DNA of 64,000 bases from Oceaniglobus trochenteri (GTDB lineage Bacteria > Pseudomonadota > Alphaproteobacteria > Rhodobacterales > Rhodobacteraceae). The translations under genes were made by a program, and so were the position numbers. The stretch spans positions 1 to 64,000 of the forward strand of contig NZ_JACNMM010000016.1 in NCBI RefSeq assembly GCF_020529025.1. The letters are read 5' to 3'. Shown one piece after another: positions 34,657 to 42,143 of the stretch. Numbering within the stretch: the stretch's first letter is position 1; every line of letters begins with the position of its first letter. The notes beneath the pieces are model-generated. The model was not told the DNA's origin and did no database searches. It saw only the letters and a program-made list of their open reading frames with translations.

Positions 34657-35097
34657 TCAGGAAAACAGTGGGGGTGCGCGCGGTTGGTGTGGCGTGGCAT
34701 CCGACACAAGGGCGTGGCGCCGATCGACAAGCACGGTCCGGAACATGCCGAACTCGGCCGGAGTGGCGAGCGTGACGAGCCATGCCTGCACCAGCACAAG
34801 CGACAAGGTGATGGCAAGACAACCCGAGGTCTCGGACGGGGCATGGTCTGCAGGCTGCTCATCAAGCGTGCGGCCGTCTTCAGTCAACCAGACCTCGGTG
34901 GGGCCTTCCGGTGTGCAAAGCACCACCGCCATGCCATCATCGCCCGCAACCCGCATGAAGCCTTGCGCAACAGTGCCCGAGAGGACGAGAGACACCAGAA
35001 GAAGGGTTCTGAGCACAATGCCGAGGCCCGGCAGGCGCAACCCGCCGCCCGTTCGACCCGCAAGAGAATGCGGAAGTTTTGCGCTACAGTCTGGCAC
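34657..35097 (-). CDS. DUF2946-like small exported protein of the copper cluster
   Basis: A 146-aa protein with a hydrophobic segment near the N-terminus (GIVLRTLLLVSLVLSGTVAQ), then MAVVLCTPEGPTEVWLTEDG and a second hydrophobic stretch (CLAITLSLVLVQAWLVTLA). The VLCT-x-G-x-V-L-DG pattern resembles DUF2946 proteins, often found next to CopC/YcnI genes; the assignment is tentative. The true start is uncertain (ATG 35097 or inside). It lies 244 bp upstream of ycnI on the same strand. Confidence 0.5.
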   Translation of the reverse strand: MPDCSAKLPHSLAGRTGGGLRLPGLGIVLRTLLLVSLVLSGTVAQGFMRVAGDDGMAVVLCTPEGPTEVWLTEDGRTLDEQPADHAPSETSGCLAITLSLVLVQAWLVTLATPAEFGMFRTVLVDRRHALVSDATPHQPRAPPLFS

Positions 35098-35305
35098 GTT
35101 CGGTGTTCTCCACGGCGCAATCGGTAACGGCAGGGTCGGGTTTTATCAATAGCGAGAATGACCGCTCGCCCTTGCAACCCCGCATTTGCAAAGCAGGAAA
35201 TGCGGTGCGGCAGATTGACCCCGGCGCACAAATGGCCTTGAGAGGATCAAAACCCCCCGGTTTCGCAAGGCTGCGCGTCCCCCCATTCAACGCCCGACGT
35301 GCGGC

Positions 35306-35668
35306 TCAGACCTTGCTGTCGGCGTCAGCCCGCGCCGGTGATGCGTCGGGTTCGCCCAGCCTCTCCATACCCTCAAGCATCGCGATCGCATGCGCGGCGT
35401 ATGGCCCGATCCAGCGCTTCTGAACGTCATGGATCGGAAGGGCATCGAGATGGTTCCAGCGTTCGCGGCCGCGCCGTTCGACAACCACCAGCCCGGCCTT
35501 CTCCAGAACCGCGAGGTGCTGCATCACCGTGCAGCGGTCAAGTGCCGTCAGGGCCGCGCACAAGGCGCCCGTCGTTTGCGGGCCGTCCTTGATCAGGTCC
35601 AGGATTCGCCGCCGCACCCGGTGGCCGAGCGCCTTGAACAGGACGTCATATGCATCTTCCGTTGACAT
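35306..35668 (-). CDS. ArsR-family repressor paired with an SRPBCC gene
   Basis: A 120-aa winged HTH: DVLFKALGHRVRRRILDLIK, TTGALCAALTALDRCTVMQH, LAVLEKAGLVVVERRGRERW, then HLDALPIHDVQKRWIG. It belongs to the SdpR-like group that controls adjacent AHSA1/SRPBCC genes. It is divergent from such a gene with only 49 bp between the start codons; an inverted repeat there covers its own start codon. Confidence 0.88.
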   Translation of the reverse strand: MSTEDAYDVLFKALGHRVRRRILDLIKDGPQTTGALCAALTALDRCTVMQHLAVLEKAGLVVVERRGRERWNHLDALPIHDVQKRWIGPYAAHAIAMLEGMERLGEPDASPARADADSKV

Positions 35669-35687
35669 GTTGTCGTTTTATAACATG
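35666..35687. promoter_or_regulatory. Candidate ArsR operator in the 49-bp divergent gap
   Basis: CATGTT (35666-35671) and AACATG (35682-35687) are perfect inverted arms 10 nt apart. The site overlaps the arsR start codon and lies 31 bp before the SRPBCC start, so one bound dimer could shut both genes. Confidence 0.5.
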
Positions 35688-35717
35688 ATTGAAGGGAAAG
35701 CAAAGAGGAGTCGCATC

Positions 35718-36164
35718 ATGGAACTGAAATTCACCGTGGCGGGGCGCATATCCAGACCGGTCGACGAGGTGTTCGAAGCCGTGGTTTCACCTGACCGCCT
35801 TTCAAAATATTTCACCACCGGCGGGGCGCGGGGGCGGCTGGAAACCGGGGCCGAGGTCACCTGGGACTTTCACGATTTTCCCGGCGCCTTCCCTGTCATG
35901 GTGCAGGAGGTCGTCCCGAACGAAAGGATCGTGCTGCAATGGGAGGCGGATCATGCAACCGCCACCTGGACGACCGTGACCATGGAGTTCAGCCCGCTGG
36001 ACGACAACCGCACCCTGGTTCGCATCAGCGAATTCGGCTGGCCCGAAACACAGGCCGGGCTGACCTCCTCTTTCGGGAATTGCGAAGGCTGGACGGGGAT
36101 GCTCTGCGCCATGAAGGCCTGGCTGGAGCATGGGATCAACCTGCGGGACGGATTTTACAAATAG
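35718..36164 (+). CDS. SRPBCC (AHSA1-type) domain protein
   Basis: A 148-aa START-like fold: MELKFTVAGRISRPVDEVFE, SPDRLSKYFTTGGARGRLET, VTWDFHDFPGAFPVMV, EVVPNERIVLQWEA and GWTGMLCAMKAWLEHG. Such proteins bind hydrophobic ligands in a deep pocket; function here unknown. ATG 35718 has AGAGGAG in front; the frame upstream crosses the divergent regulator and is not coding. A VOC gene follows after 29 nt. Confidence 0.88.
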   Translation: MELKFTVAGRISRPVDEVFEAVVSPDRLSKYFTTGGARGRLETGAEVTWDFHDFPGAFPVMVQEVVPNERIVLQWEADHATATWTTVTMEFSPLDDNRTLVRISEFGWPETQAGLTSSFGNCEGWTGMLCAMKAWLEHGINLRDGFYK

Positions 36165-36193
36165 CCCGGGTGGGCAAGAAGGAGTGACATGAC

Positions 36194-36532
36194 ATGGAAG
36201 CCGGAAAGAACATCGCCATCAAGGTGCCGCTGCATCGCTGGGAGGAAACGGTGGCCTTCTATCGCGACAAGGTGGGGCTGCCGGTCGCCCGAGAGCTGGA
36301 GAACAGCACCGGGTTTGCCTTCGGCAGCCTGACCCTCTGGATCGACCGCGTTGCGCATCAAAGCCAGGTGGATGTGTGGATCGAACTGTTCGACGACGAC
36401 CCCGACGCCGCGCTGAGACGCCTTGGCAGCCCCTGCCGCGACGAGTTGGAGCCCCTGACCGACGTGACCGGCCACTGGACATCGGACCCGGCGGGAACGG
36501 TGATCCTGTTGCGGAAAGAGAAGATGGGATGA
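36194..36532 (+). CDS. VOC-superfamily (glyoxalase/dioxygenase-like) protein
   Basis: A 112-aa single beta-alpha-beta-beta-beta module pair: KNIAIKVPLHRWEETVAFYR, DKVGLPVARELENSTGFAFG, LTLWIDRVAHQSQVDVWIEL, and DPAGTVILLRKEKM at the end. Metal ligands of glyoxalase I are only partly present (His14), so it may be a binding protein rather than an enzyme. It is co-oriented with the SRPBCC gene and probably co-regulated by the ArsR protein. Confidence 0.8.
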   Translation: MEAGKNIAIKVPLHRWEETVAFYRDKVGLPVARELENSTGFAFGSLTLWIDRVAHQSQVDVWIELFDDDPDAALRRLGSPCRDELEPLTDVTGHWTSDPAGTVILLRKEKMG

Positions 36533-36621
36533 GGGCGTAACAAAACCTTAACCGAACCTTCGTTTTCCCAACACGTTGGGCTCGCAGAGAGAGGGGCAGA
36601 TTCTCAACCACAGGACAGAAT

Positions 36622-37437
36622 ATGACCCTTCCCGTCATCGGTGCGGCGCTTGGAACCGCAGACCTTGAAACCTATCGCGACTGGATCCTCGAAAAGCAAC
36701 GCGACCTCGAACTTCAGTCCTTCCATGCTCCGGATGTGCTGGGTGGCGACTGGCAGCCCGAAGCAGACCGGATCAAAGCGCTTCTGGATGGCTATACCGG
36801 GCGGCTGGGCATCCATGGGCCCTTCTGGGGGTTCACCATCCATTCCATCGACCCCGAGGTCCGCGCGGTCGCAACCAGGCGCATCAACCAGGGGCTTGAT
36901 GTCTGCCAGGCGGTCGGGGCCACGCAGATGGTGATTCATTCGCCCTATTCCGCCTGGGATTACAACAACTTCGACAACCTGGAACATGCCCGCGAGATGG
37001 TAATCCGCAACACCCACGCGACGCTTGCGGGGGCCGTGAAGCGGGCCGAGGATCAGGGCGTCACGCTGGTCATCGAGAATATCGAGGACATCGCCCCCCA
37101 AGACCGGCGGGTGCTGGTCGAGAGTTTCGACTCTCACGCGCTGCGCCTTTCGATCGACACGGGCCACGCCCATTACGCCAATGGCACCAATGGTGCCCCG
37201 CCGGTCGATTACTATGTCCGCGCCGCGGCGGGGCTTCTGGATCATGTCCACCTGCAAGACGCCGATGGCTATGCCGACCGGCACTGGGCGATCGGCGAAG
37301 GCACGATCTGTTGGCACGCGGTCTTCCGCGCCCTCGCCAGGCTGGACGAAAAGCCCCGCCTGATAATGGAATTGCGCGACAAGGCCGGCATACCGGCGTC
37401 GATGGATTTCCTGACGCGCGAGGGGTTGGGCCAATGA
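36622..37437 (+). CDS. Sugar phosphate isomerase/epimerase-type TIM barrel protein
   Basis: The 271-aa xylose-isomerase-like (AP_endonuc_2) fold carries the usual metal/catalytic positions: VIHSPYSAWDYNNF (His), VTLVIENIEDIAP (Glu), LSIDTGHAHYANG (Asp/His) and LLDHVHLQDADGYADRHWAI followed by GEGTICWH (His, Glu). Substrate unknown. The stop overlaps the start of the metallophosphoesterase gene by 4 nt (ATGA), so the two act in the same pathway, possibly breakdown of a phosphorylated or glycerophospho-type sugar. Confidence 0.85.
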   Translation: MTLPVIGAALGTADLETYRDWILEKQRDLELQSFHAPDVLGGDWQPEADRIKALLDGYTGRLGIHGPFWGFTIHSIDPEVRAVATRRINQGLDVCQAVGATQMVIHSPYSAWDYNNFDNLEHAREMVIRNTHATLAGAVKRAEDQGVTLVIENIEDIAPQDRRVLVESFDSHALRLSIDTGHAHYANGTNGAPPVDYYVRAAAGLLDHVHLQDADGYADRHWAIGEGTICWHAVFRALARLDEKPRLIMELRDKAGIPASMDFLTREGLGQ

Positions 37438-38219
37438 CACTGAAAATCGTCGTTCTGAGCGACCTGCACATCGTGCGCGAAGGGGAACTGACCCATACGC
37501 TGGATACTGCCGACCGGCTGGCGCGCGGCGTGGCGGCCATCAATGCGCGCCATGGGGATGCGGATTTCTGCGTTCTGGCGGGGGATCTGGCCGACCTGGG
37601 CGAAGCCGAGGCCTATGTCCGGCTGAAATCGATCCTCTCGGCGCTTGCGGTGCCCTGCCATATCACCCTGGGCAACCACGACAACCGGCCTGTCTTCCTG
37701 GACATCTTCGGCAAGGATCACGAGGCCGAGACAGGCTGTATCGACAAGGTCATCGATCACAAGGGGTATCGGACGATCCTGCTGGATTCCTCCGAGCCGG
37801 GCATCCATCCGGGGGTGCTGACCGACGCGCAGTACGACTGGTTGGAGGACCGGCTGCTGGAGGCGGCGGACAAGCCCGTCATCGTGATCCTGCACCATCA
37901 CGCCAACCCGCTATTCACCCGGGTCGACCGGATCATTCTGCGCGACGGGGCGCGGTTGGCCAATATGCTGGCGGCCCATGGCGATGTTCGGCAAGTGATT
38001 GCGGGGCATGTTCACTACAATTCCACGGCGCTGTGGCGGGGCATTCCCTTTACCACGATGTCGGGGAACCACTACAACGTCACCCCCAACCTCGACGACG
38101 GCCCGATCGAGGAGCTGGACGGTCCGGCGCAGATGGCGGTGATCCTGGCCGATGCCGACCAGACACTGGTGCATTTCGACAGCTATATCGACAGCAGCGG
38201 CGTGATCGTCACACGCTGA
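37434..38219 (+). CDS. Metallophosphoesterase (CpdA/GpdQ-like phosphodiesterase)
   Basis: The 261-aa calcineurin-like phosphoesterase has all metal motifs: VLSDLHIV (about 7-14), VLAGDLADLG, ITLGNHDNRPVF, VILHHHANPLF and VIAGHVHYNSTALWRG. The layout is that of class III cyclic-nucleotide or glycerophosphodiester phosphodiesterases. It is coupled to the upstream TIM-barrel gene, and a terminator follows. A peptide-type ABC importer operon converges on the pair; the importer could supply its substrate, but this is only suggested by position. Confidence 0.88.
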   Translation: MTLKIVVLSDLHIVREGELTHTLDTADRLARGVAAINARHGDADFCVLAGDLADLGEAEAYVRLKSILSALAVPCHITLGNHDNRPVFLDIFGKDHEAETGCIDKVIDHKGYRTILLDSSEPGIHPGVLTDAQYDWLEDRLLEAADKPVIVILHHHANPLFTRVDRIILRDGARLANMLAAHGDVRQVIAGHVHYNSTALWRGIPFTTMSGNHYNVTPNLDDGPIEELDGPAQMAVILADADQTLVHFDSYIDSSGVIVTR

Positions 38220-38221
38220 CG

Positions 38222-38253
38222 AAAAAGGGCGGCCTGCGGGCCGCCCTTTTTTT
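38222..38253. terminator. Bidirectional Rho-independent terminator
   Basis: AAAAAGGGCGGCC-TGC-GGGCCGCCCTTTTTTT (arms about 38222-38234 and 38238-38250), with A and T runs on both sides, between the convergent phosphoesterase and ABC permease genes. Confidence 0.9.
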
Positions 38254-38298
38254 GGAACGTCGGAGTTTCCGACGACAATCGGCCCGTCGGGGCCCGGT

Positions 38299-39153
38299 TC
38301 AGAGTGTCGGGTCCAGCCGGTCGCGCAGCCAATCTCCGGCCAGCGAGATCGCCAGGGTCGTCAGCACGATCACCACCGCCGGCGACAGCATGATCCAGGG
38401 CGCAGTGGTCAGGTATTCGCGGCCGAAACCCACCATGTTGCCAAGGCTGGTATCCGGCGGCTGCACCCCGAGGCCAAGAAACGAAAGGCTGGATTCCATG
38501 AGGATGATCTCGGGGAAGGTCAGCGTCATGGAAACGATCAGGGTCGAGGCGACATTGGGCAGGATGTGGCGCAGATAGACCCGCGCGGGTTTCGCCCCAA
38601 GCTGCACCACCGCCGCCGCATAGCCCTGCGCGCTTGCCGAAATGGCAAGCCCCCGGGTGATGCGGGCATAACGCTCCCAGCCGTAAAAGCCCATCAGGCA
38701 GACCAGCAACAGCATCGAAGAGCCGAAGAAGGCCAGCACCGCCAGCGACATGATGAGAAAGGGCAGCGCGGCCTGAAAATCGGCCAGCATCACCACCACA
38801 TGTTCAACCACTCCGCGGAACTTGGCCGCCATGAAGCCCAGCAGCGTGCCGAAGAAGGCCGAAATCAGCGTGGCCCCGAAGGCGATTACCAGCGAGGAGC
38901 GGACCGACTGGATCAGTCGGGACAGCACGTCGCGGCCCAACTCGTCCGTTCCCAGCCAGTGGCTCGGCGTCCCCGGCGCGGCCAGCCTTGTGCCAAGGTT
39001 CATCTGGGTGATCGGATAGGGCCGCAGCACATCCACGAAGAGCGCGCAGAGCACCATTGCCAGCAGCCAGAACAGTGACAGTTGCACCGTCAGGGGCATC
39101 CGCGCCTTGCGGCGTTCGGCAGGGAGGGGGGGATTGAGGTTTGTGACAGCCAT
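38299..39153 (-). CDS. Peptide/nickel-type ABC transporter permease (DppC-like)
   Basis: The 284-aa inner-membrane permease has an N-terminal helix (LSLFWLLAMVLCALFVDVLR), the periplasmic LGTDELGRDVLSRLI signature of OppC/DppC proteins, and the EAA loop GAKPARVYLRHILPNVASTL (about 187-206) for coupling to the ATPases. Start ATG 39153 (MAVTNLNPP). Last gene of the operon; it starts 10 nt after the partner permease ends. Confidence 0.92.
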   Translation of the reverse strand: MAVTNLNPPLPAERRKARMPLTVQLSLFWLLAMVLCALFVDVLRPYPITQMNLGTRLAAPGTPSHWLGTDELGRDVLSRLIQSVRSSLVIAFGATLISAFFGTLLGFMAAKFRGVVEHVVVMLADFQAALPFLIMSLAVLAFFGSSMLLLVCLMGFYGWERYARITRGLAISASAQGYAAAVVQLGAKPARVYLRHILPNVASTLIVSMTLTFPEIILMESSLSFLGLGVQPPDTSLGNMVGFGREYLTTAPWIMLSPAVVIVLTTLAISLAGDWLRDRLDPTL

Positions 39154-39163
39154 GTCCGTTTCC

Positions 39164-40093
39164 TTAGTGTGCCGGGGCGGTCTGGCGCAGGCGCGGGTCA
39201 AGCCAGCCGTAGAGAAGATCGACCGTCAGGTTCGATACCACCATGACGGCTGCGACCAGCAGCAGGATGCACTGCACCACCGCCAGATCGCGGTTGGTGA
39301 CCGACACGATCAGCAGTCGCCCCATGCCGGGCCAGCTGAAGATCGTCTCGACGATGATGGCTCCGGCGATCAGTGACCCCACCATGAAGCCGACGATGGT
39401 GACAATCGGCACCGCTGCATTCGGCAGCGCATGGTTGCGGACGACATCGCCCCAGCTGACCCCCTTGGCCGATGCCGTGCGGATATAGGGCTGGCCCATC
39501 ACCTCGATCATCGCCGAGCGTGAGAAGCGGGCCAGAACGCCGATGCCCCCGATGCTCATGGTCAGCACGGGCAGGATCGCGTGTTGCCAGCTGCTGGCCC
39601 CGCCCGATGGCAGGATGCCCAGGGTGACCGCGAAGATCAGCACCAGCAGCAGGCCCAGCACGAAGGAGGGGACGGTGAAACCGACGATCGCCGTGACGAT
39701 CACCCCCCGATCCGCCAGCGTGCCGCGTTTCAGCGCCGCATAGATGCCCGCCGGGATGCCGAAGGCCAATTGCAGGATCAGGGCGGGGATCGTCAGTTGC
39801 AGCGTGGCGGGAATGCGCTGCATCACCAGGTCGATGGCCGGTGAACGGTCGCGCATGGACAGGCCGAAGTCGCCGTGCAGCATGGCGCGGAGATAGGACA
39901 GGTACTGTTGCCAGATCGGATCATCCAGCCCCCAGCGGTCGCGGAAATCCTGCACCACGTTCTGTGGTACATCCGGGCCCAGCAGCACCTGCGCCGGATC
40001 GCCCGACATCCGCAGGACCACGAAGGCAAAAGTCATCACCGACAAGACCGTCAGTCCTGCCCGGAAAAGGCGGGAGGTTACGAAACGTATCAC
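39164..40093 (-). CDS. Peptide/nickel-type ABC transporter permease (DppB-like)
   Basis: The 309-aa permease of the OppB/DppB type: VTSRLFRAGLTVLSVMTFAF at the start, the DPAQVLLGPDVPQNVVQDF periplasmic loop, GIPAGIYAALKRGTLADRGV, and an EAA-like SWGDVVRNHALPNAAVPIV loop near 220. It begins with GTG (40091-40093), preceded by GGAG; an ATG 2 nt further upstream is out of frame. It pairs with the DppC-like permease. Confidence 0.92.
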   Translation of the reverse strand: MIRFVTSRLFRAGLTVLSVMTFAFVVLRMSGDPAQVLLGPDVPQNVVQDFRDRWGLDDPIWQQYLSYLRAMLHGDFGLSMRDRSPAIDLVMQRIPATLQLTIPALILQLAFGIPAGIYAALKRGTLADRGVIVTAIVGFTVPSFVLGLLLVLIFAVTLGILPSGGASSWQHAILPVLTMSIGGIGVLARFSRSAMIEVMGQPYIRTASAKGVSWGDVVRNHALPNAAVPIVTIVGFMVGSLIAGAIIVETIFSWPGMGRLLIVSVTNRDLAVVQCILLLVAAVMVVSNLTVDLLYGWLDPRLRQTAPAH

Positions 40094-40106
40094 ATGAGGC
40101 TCCAGT

Positions 40107-41090
40107 TCAGGCCGGTTCGGTCAGGGCGGCGGGGGCGACGAGATGGCAGGCTGCGCTGCGCGCGCCGCCCACGGCCCGGGTCTCGGGAATGGCACGGCGG
40201 CAGCTGTCTTCGGCCATGGGGCAGCGGGGATGAAAGGCACAGCCGGGCGGACGGTTGCCGGGGTCGGGCGGCTCTCCCTGGAGGATGATGCGGCTGTTGG
40301 CTGCGCGGCCGGGTTGGGGCACCGACGAAATCAGGGCCTGCGTATAGGGGTGGCGGGGATCGGCGAACACCGCCTCGGCGGGGCCTTCCTCGACGATGCG
40401 CCCCAGGTACATGACCGCGACACGATCGCAGAGATTGCGCACCACCTTCAGGTCGTGGCTGATGAAGACCATGCCAAGGCCCCGATCGCGCTGCAGGTCG
40501 GCCAGAAGGTTCACCACCTGCGCCTGAATGGAAACGTCAAGCGCCGAAACCGGTTCGTCACAGACCAGCAACTCGGGTTCGGTCATCAGCGCCCGCGCGA
40601 TGACCACGCGCTGGCGCTGGCCACCCGAAAGCTCGTGGGGGAATTTCCCGGCCTGGTCGGGGCGCAGGCCGACCGACTGCATCACCTCGCTGATGCGCGC
40701 GCTGCGGCTTTCCCCATCCCCGAGGTGGTGGATGTCCAGCGGTTCGCGCAACTGATGTGCGACACTCAGCCGCCGGTCCAGCGCGGCCAGCGGGTCTTGA
40801 TAGACCATCTGGATGCGCGCCCGCAGGGCGCGCCAGCCCGGGGTGCCGAAGGCTGGCATGGGGGCGCCGTCGATGTGGACGGTACCCTTCTGTGCCGCGT
40901 CGATACCCAGCAGCACCCGACCCAGCGTCGACTTGCCCGAGCCGCTTTCGCCGACGATGCCCAGAGTCTCGCCACGTTTCACCCGAAGGCTGACGCCATC
41001 AACCGCCCGCACCCGGGCAGGGCGCCCCAAAAGGCCGCGGCGGGCCGTATAGACACGCACAAGACCGCGGGCATCAAGAAGCTGGCTCAT
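40107..41090 (-). CDS. Oligopeptide-type ABC transporter ATP-binding protein (DppF-like)
   Basis: The 327-aa ATPase: Walker A GESGSGKST, Q-loop MVYQDPLAALD, signature LSGGQRQRV, Walker B LLVCDEP, H-loop ISHDL. The C-terminal oligo_HPY extension has PPGCAFHPRCPMAEDSCRR, whose cysteines may hold an Fe-S cluster or metal as in Dpp/Opp ATPases. ATG 41090 overlaps the stop of the partner ATPase by 4 nt. Confidence 0.93.
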   Translation of the reverse strand: MSQLLDARGLVRVYTARRGLLGRPARVRAVDGVSLRVKRGETLGIVGESGSGKSTLGRVLLGIDAAQKGTVHIDGAPMPAFGTPGWRALRARIQMVYQDPLAALDRRLSVAHQLREPLDIHHLGDGESRSARISEVMQSVGLRPDQAGKFPHELSGGQRQRVVIARALMTEPELLVCDEPVSALDVSIQAQVVNLLADLQRDRGLGMVFISHDLKVVRNLCDRVAVMYLGRIVEEGPAEAVFADPRHPYTQALISSVPQPGRAANSRIILQGEPPDPGNRPPGCAFHPRCPMAEDSCRRAIPETRAVGGARSAACHLVAPAALTEPA

Positions 41091-42076
41091 TGGTATTCTT
41101 CCTGCCGATGGACGATGTCCTGCGTGATCGGCACCGGAAAGGCGCAGGCCAGCTGCCGCCCTTCCGGCTGGGGCAGCAACTCGGGTCTGTGCTGACTGCA
41201 AAAGGCGCGCGCCCGGTTGCAGCGCGGCGCAAAGGCGCAGCCCGGCGGCAGTTCGCGCGGGTCCGGCACGGTGCCGGGGATCGGGACCAACCGCCGCAGC
41301 GGGCCGCTGAGCGTGGGAATCGCGTCGAACAGCCCCCGGGTATAGGGGTGGCGCGGGGTCTCGAAAAGCTGACCGACATGGCCTTCTTCGATGATCTTCC
41401 CCGCATACATCACGCAGACCCGCTCACAGACCTGCGCCACCGCCGCAAGGTCATGGCTGATGAAGACTGTCGCCATCGACATTTCCCGGCGCAGGGTGAC
41501 AAGCAGATCAAGGATCTGCGCCTGTATCGTGGCATCAAGCGCCGTGGTCGGTTCGTCCGCGATCAAAAGGTCGGGTTCGCCCGCCAGCGCCATGGCGATC
41601 ATCAACCGCTGGGCCTGCCCGCCGGAAAATTCGTGGGTGTAAAGGCTGAAGCGGTTGCGCGCATCTGGGATGCCGACAAGATCCATAAGCCGCAGCGCCT
41701 CGGCCCTGGCGGCGGCCCCGGTCAGGCCACGGTGCAGGCGCAGGGCTTCGATGATCTGCTGGCCGACACGGATCACAGGGTTCAGCGCGCTGGATGGGTC
41801 CTGGAAGATCATCGCGATCCGTCCCCCCCGCACGCGTTCCAGTGTCCGGCGCGGCGCGGTGGCCAGATCCTGCCCCTGCAGGCGGACCGAACCGCTGACC
41901 GTTGCCTTTCCGGGCAGCAGGCCAAGGGCGGCCAGCCATGTCACCGACTTGCCGCAGCCGCTTTCCCCGACAAGGCCCAGGGCCTCGCCCGGCGCCACGT
42001 CAAGGTCGATGCCATGCAGTACCGGAACGCCGTCGAAGGCAACCCGCAGGTTCCTGATCTCAACCAGATTGTCCAT
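41087..42076 (-). CDS. Oligopeptide-type ABC transporter ATP-binding protein (DppD-like)
   Basis: The 329-aa ATPase: Walker A GESGCGKSV (Ser-Val instead of Ser-Thr), Q-loop MIFQDPSSALN, signature FSGGQAQRL, Walker B LLIADEP, H-loop ISHDL, and a C-terminal PPGCAFAPRCNRARAFCSQH motif. The operon order is binding protein, DppD, DppF, DppB, DppC. ATG 42076 (MDNLVEIRN) follows the binding-protein gene by 67 nt. Confidence 0.93.
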   Translation of the reverse strand: MDNLVEIRNLRVAFDGVPVLHGIDLDVAPGEALGLVGESGCGKSVTWLAALGLLPGKATVSGSVRLQGQDLATAPRRTLERVRGGRIAMIFQDPSSALNPVIRVGQQIIEALRLHRGLTGAAARAEALRLMDLVGIPDARNRFSLYTHEFSGGQAQRLMIAMALAGEPDLLIADEPTTALDATIQAQILDLLVTLRREMSMATVFISHDLAAVAQVCERVCVMYAGKIIEEGHVGQLFETPRHPYTRGLFDAIPTLSGPLRRLVPIPGTVPDPRELPPGCAFAPRCNRARAFCSQHRPELLPQPEGRQLACAFPVPITQDIVHRQEEYQ

Positions 42077-42143
42077 GTTGAACGGTCCTTGGAAAAACGC
42101 GAAAAAGGCGCGCCCCCGGAACCGGGAGCGCGCCAGCAGGGGG

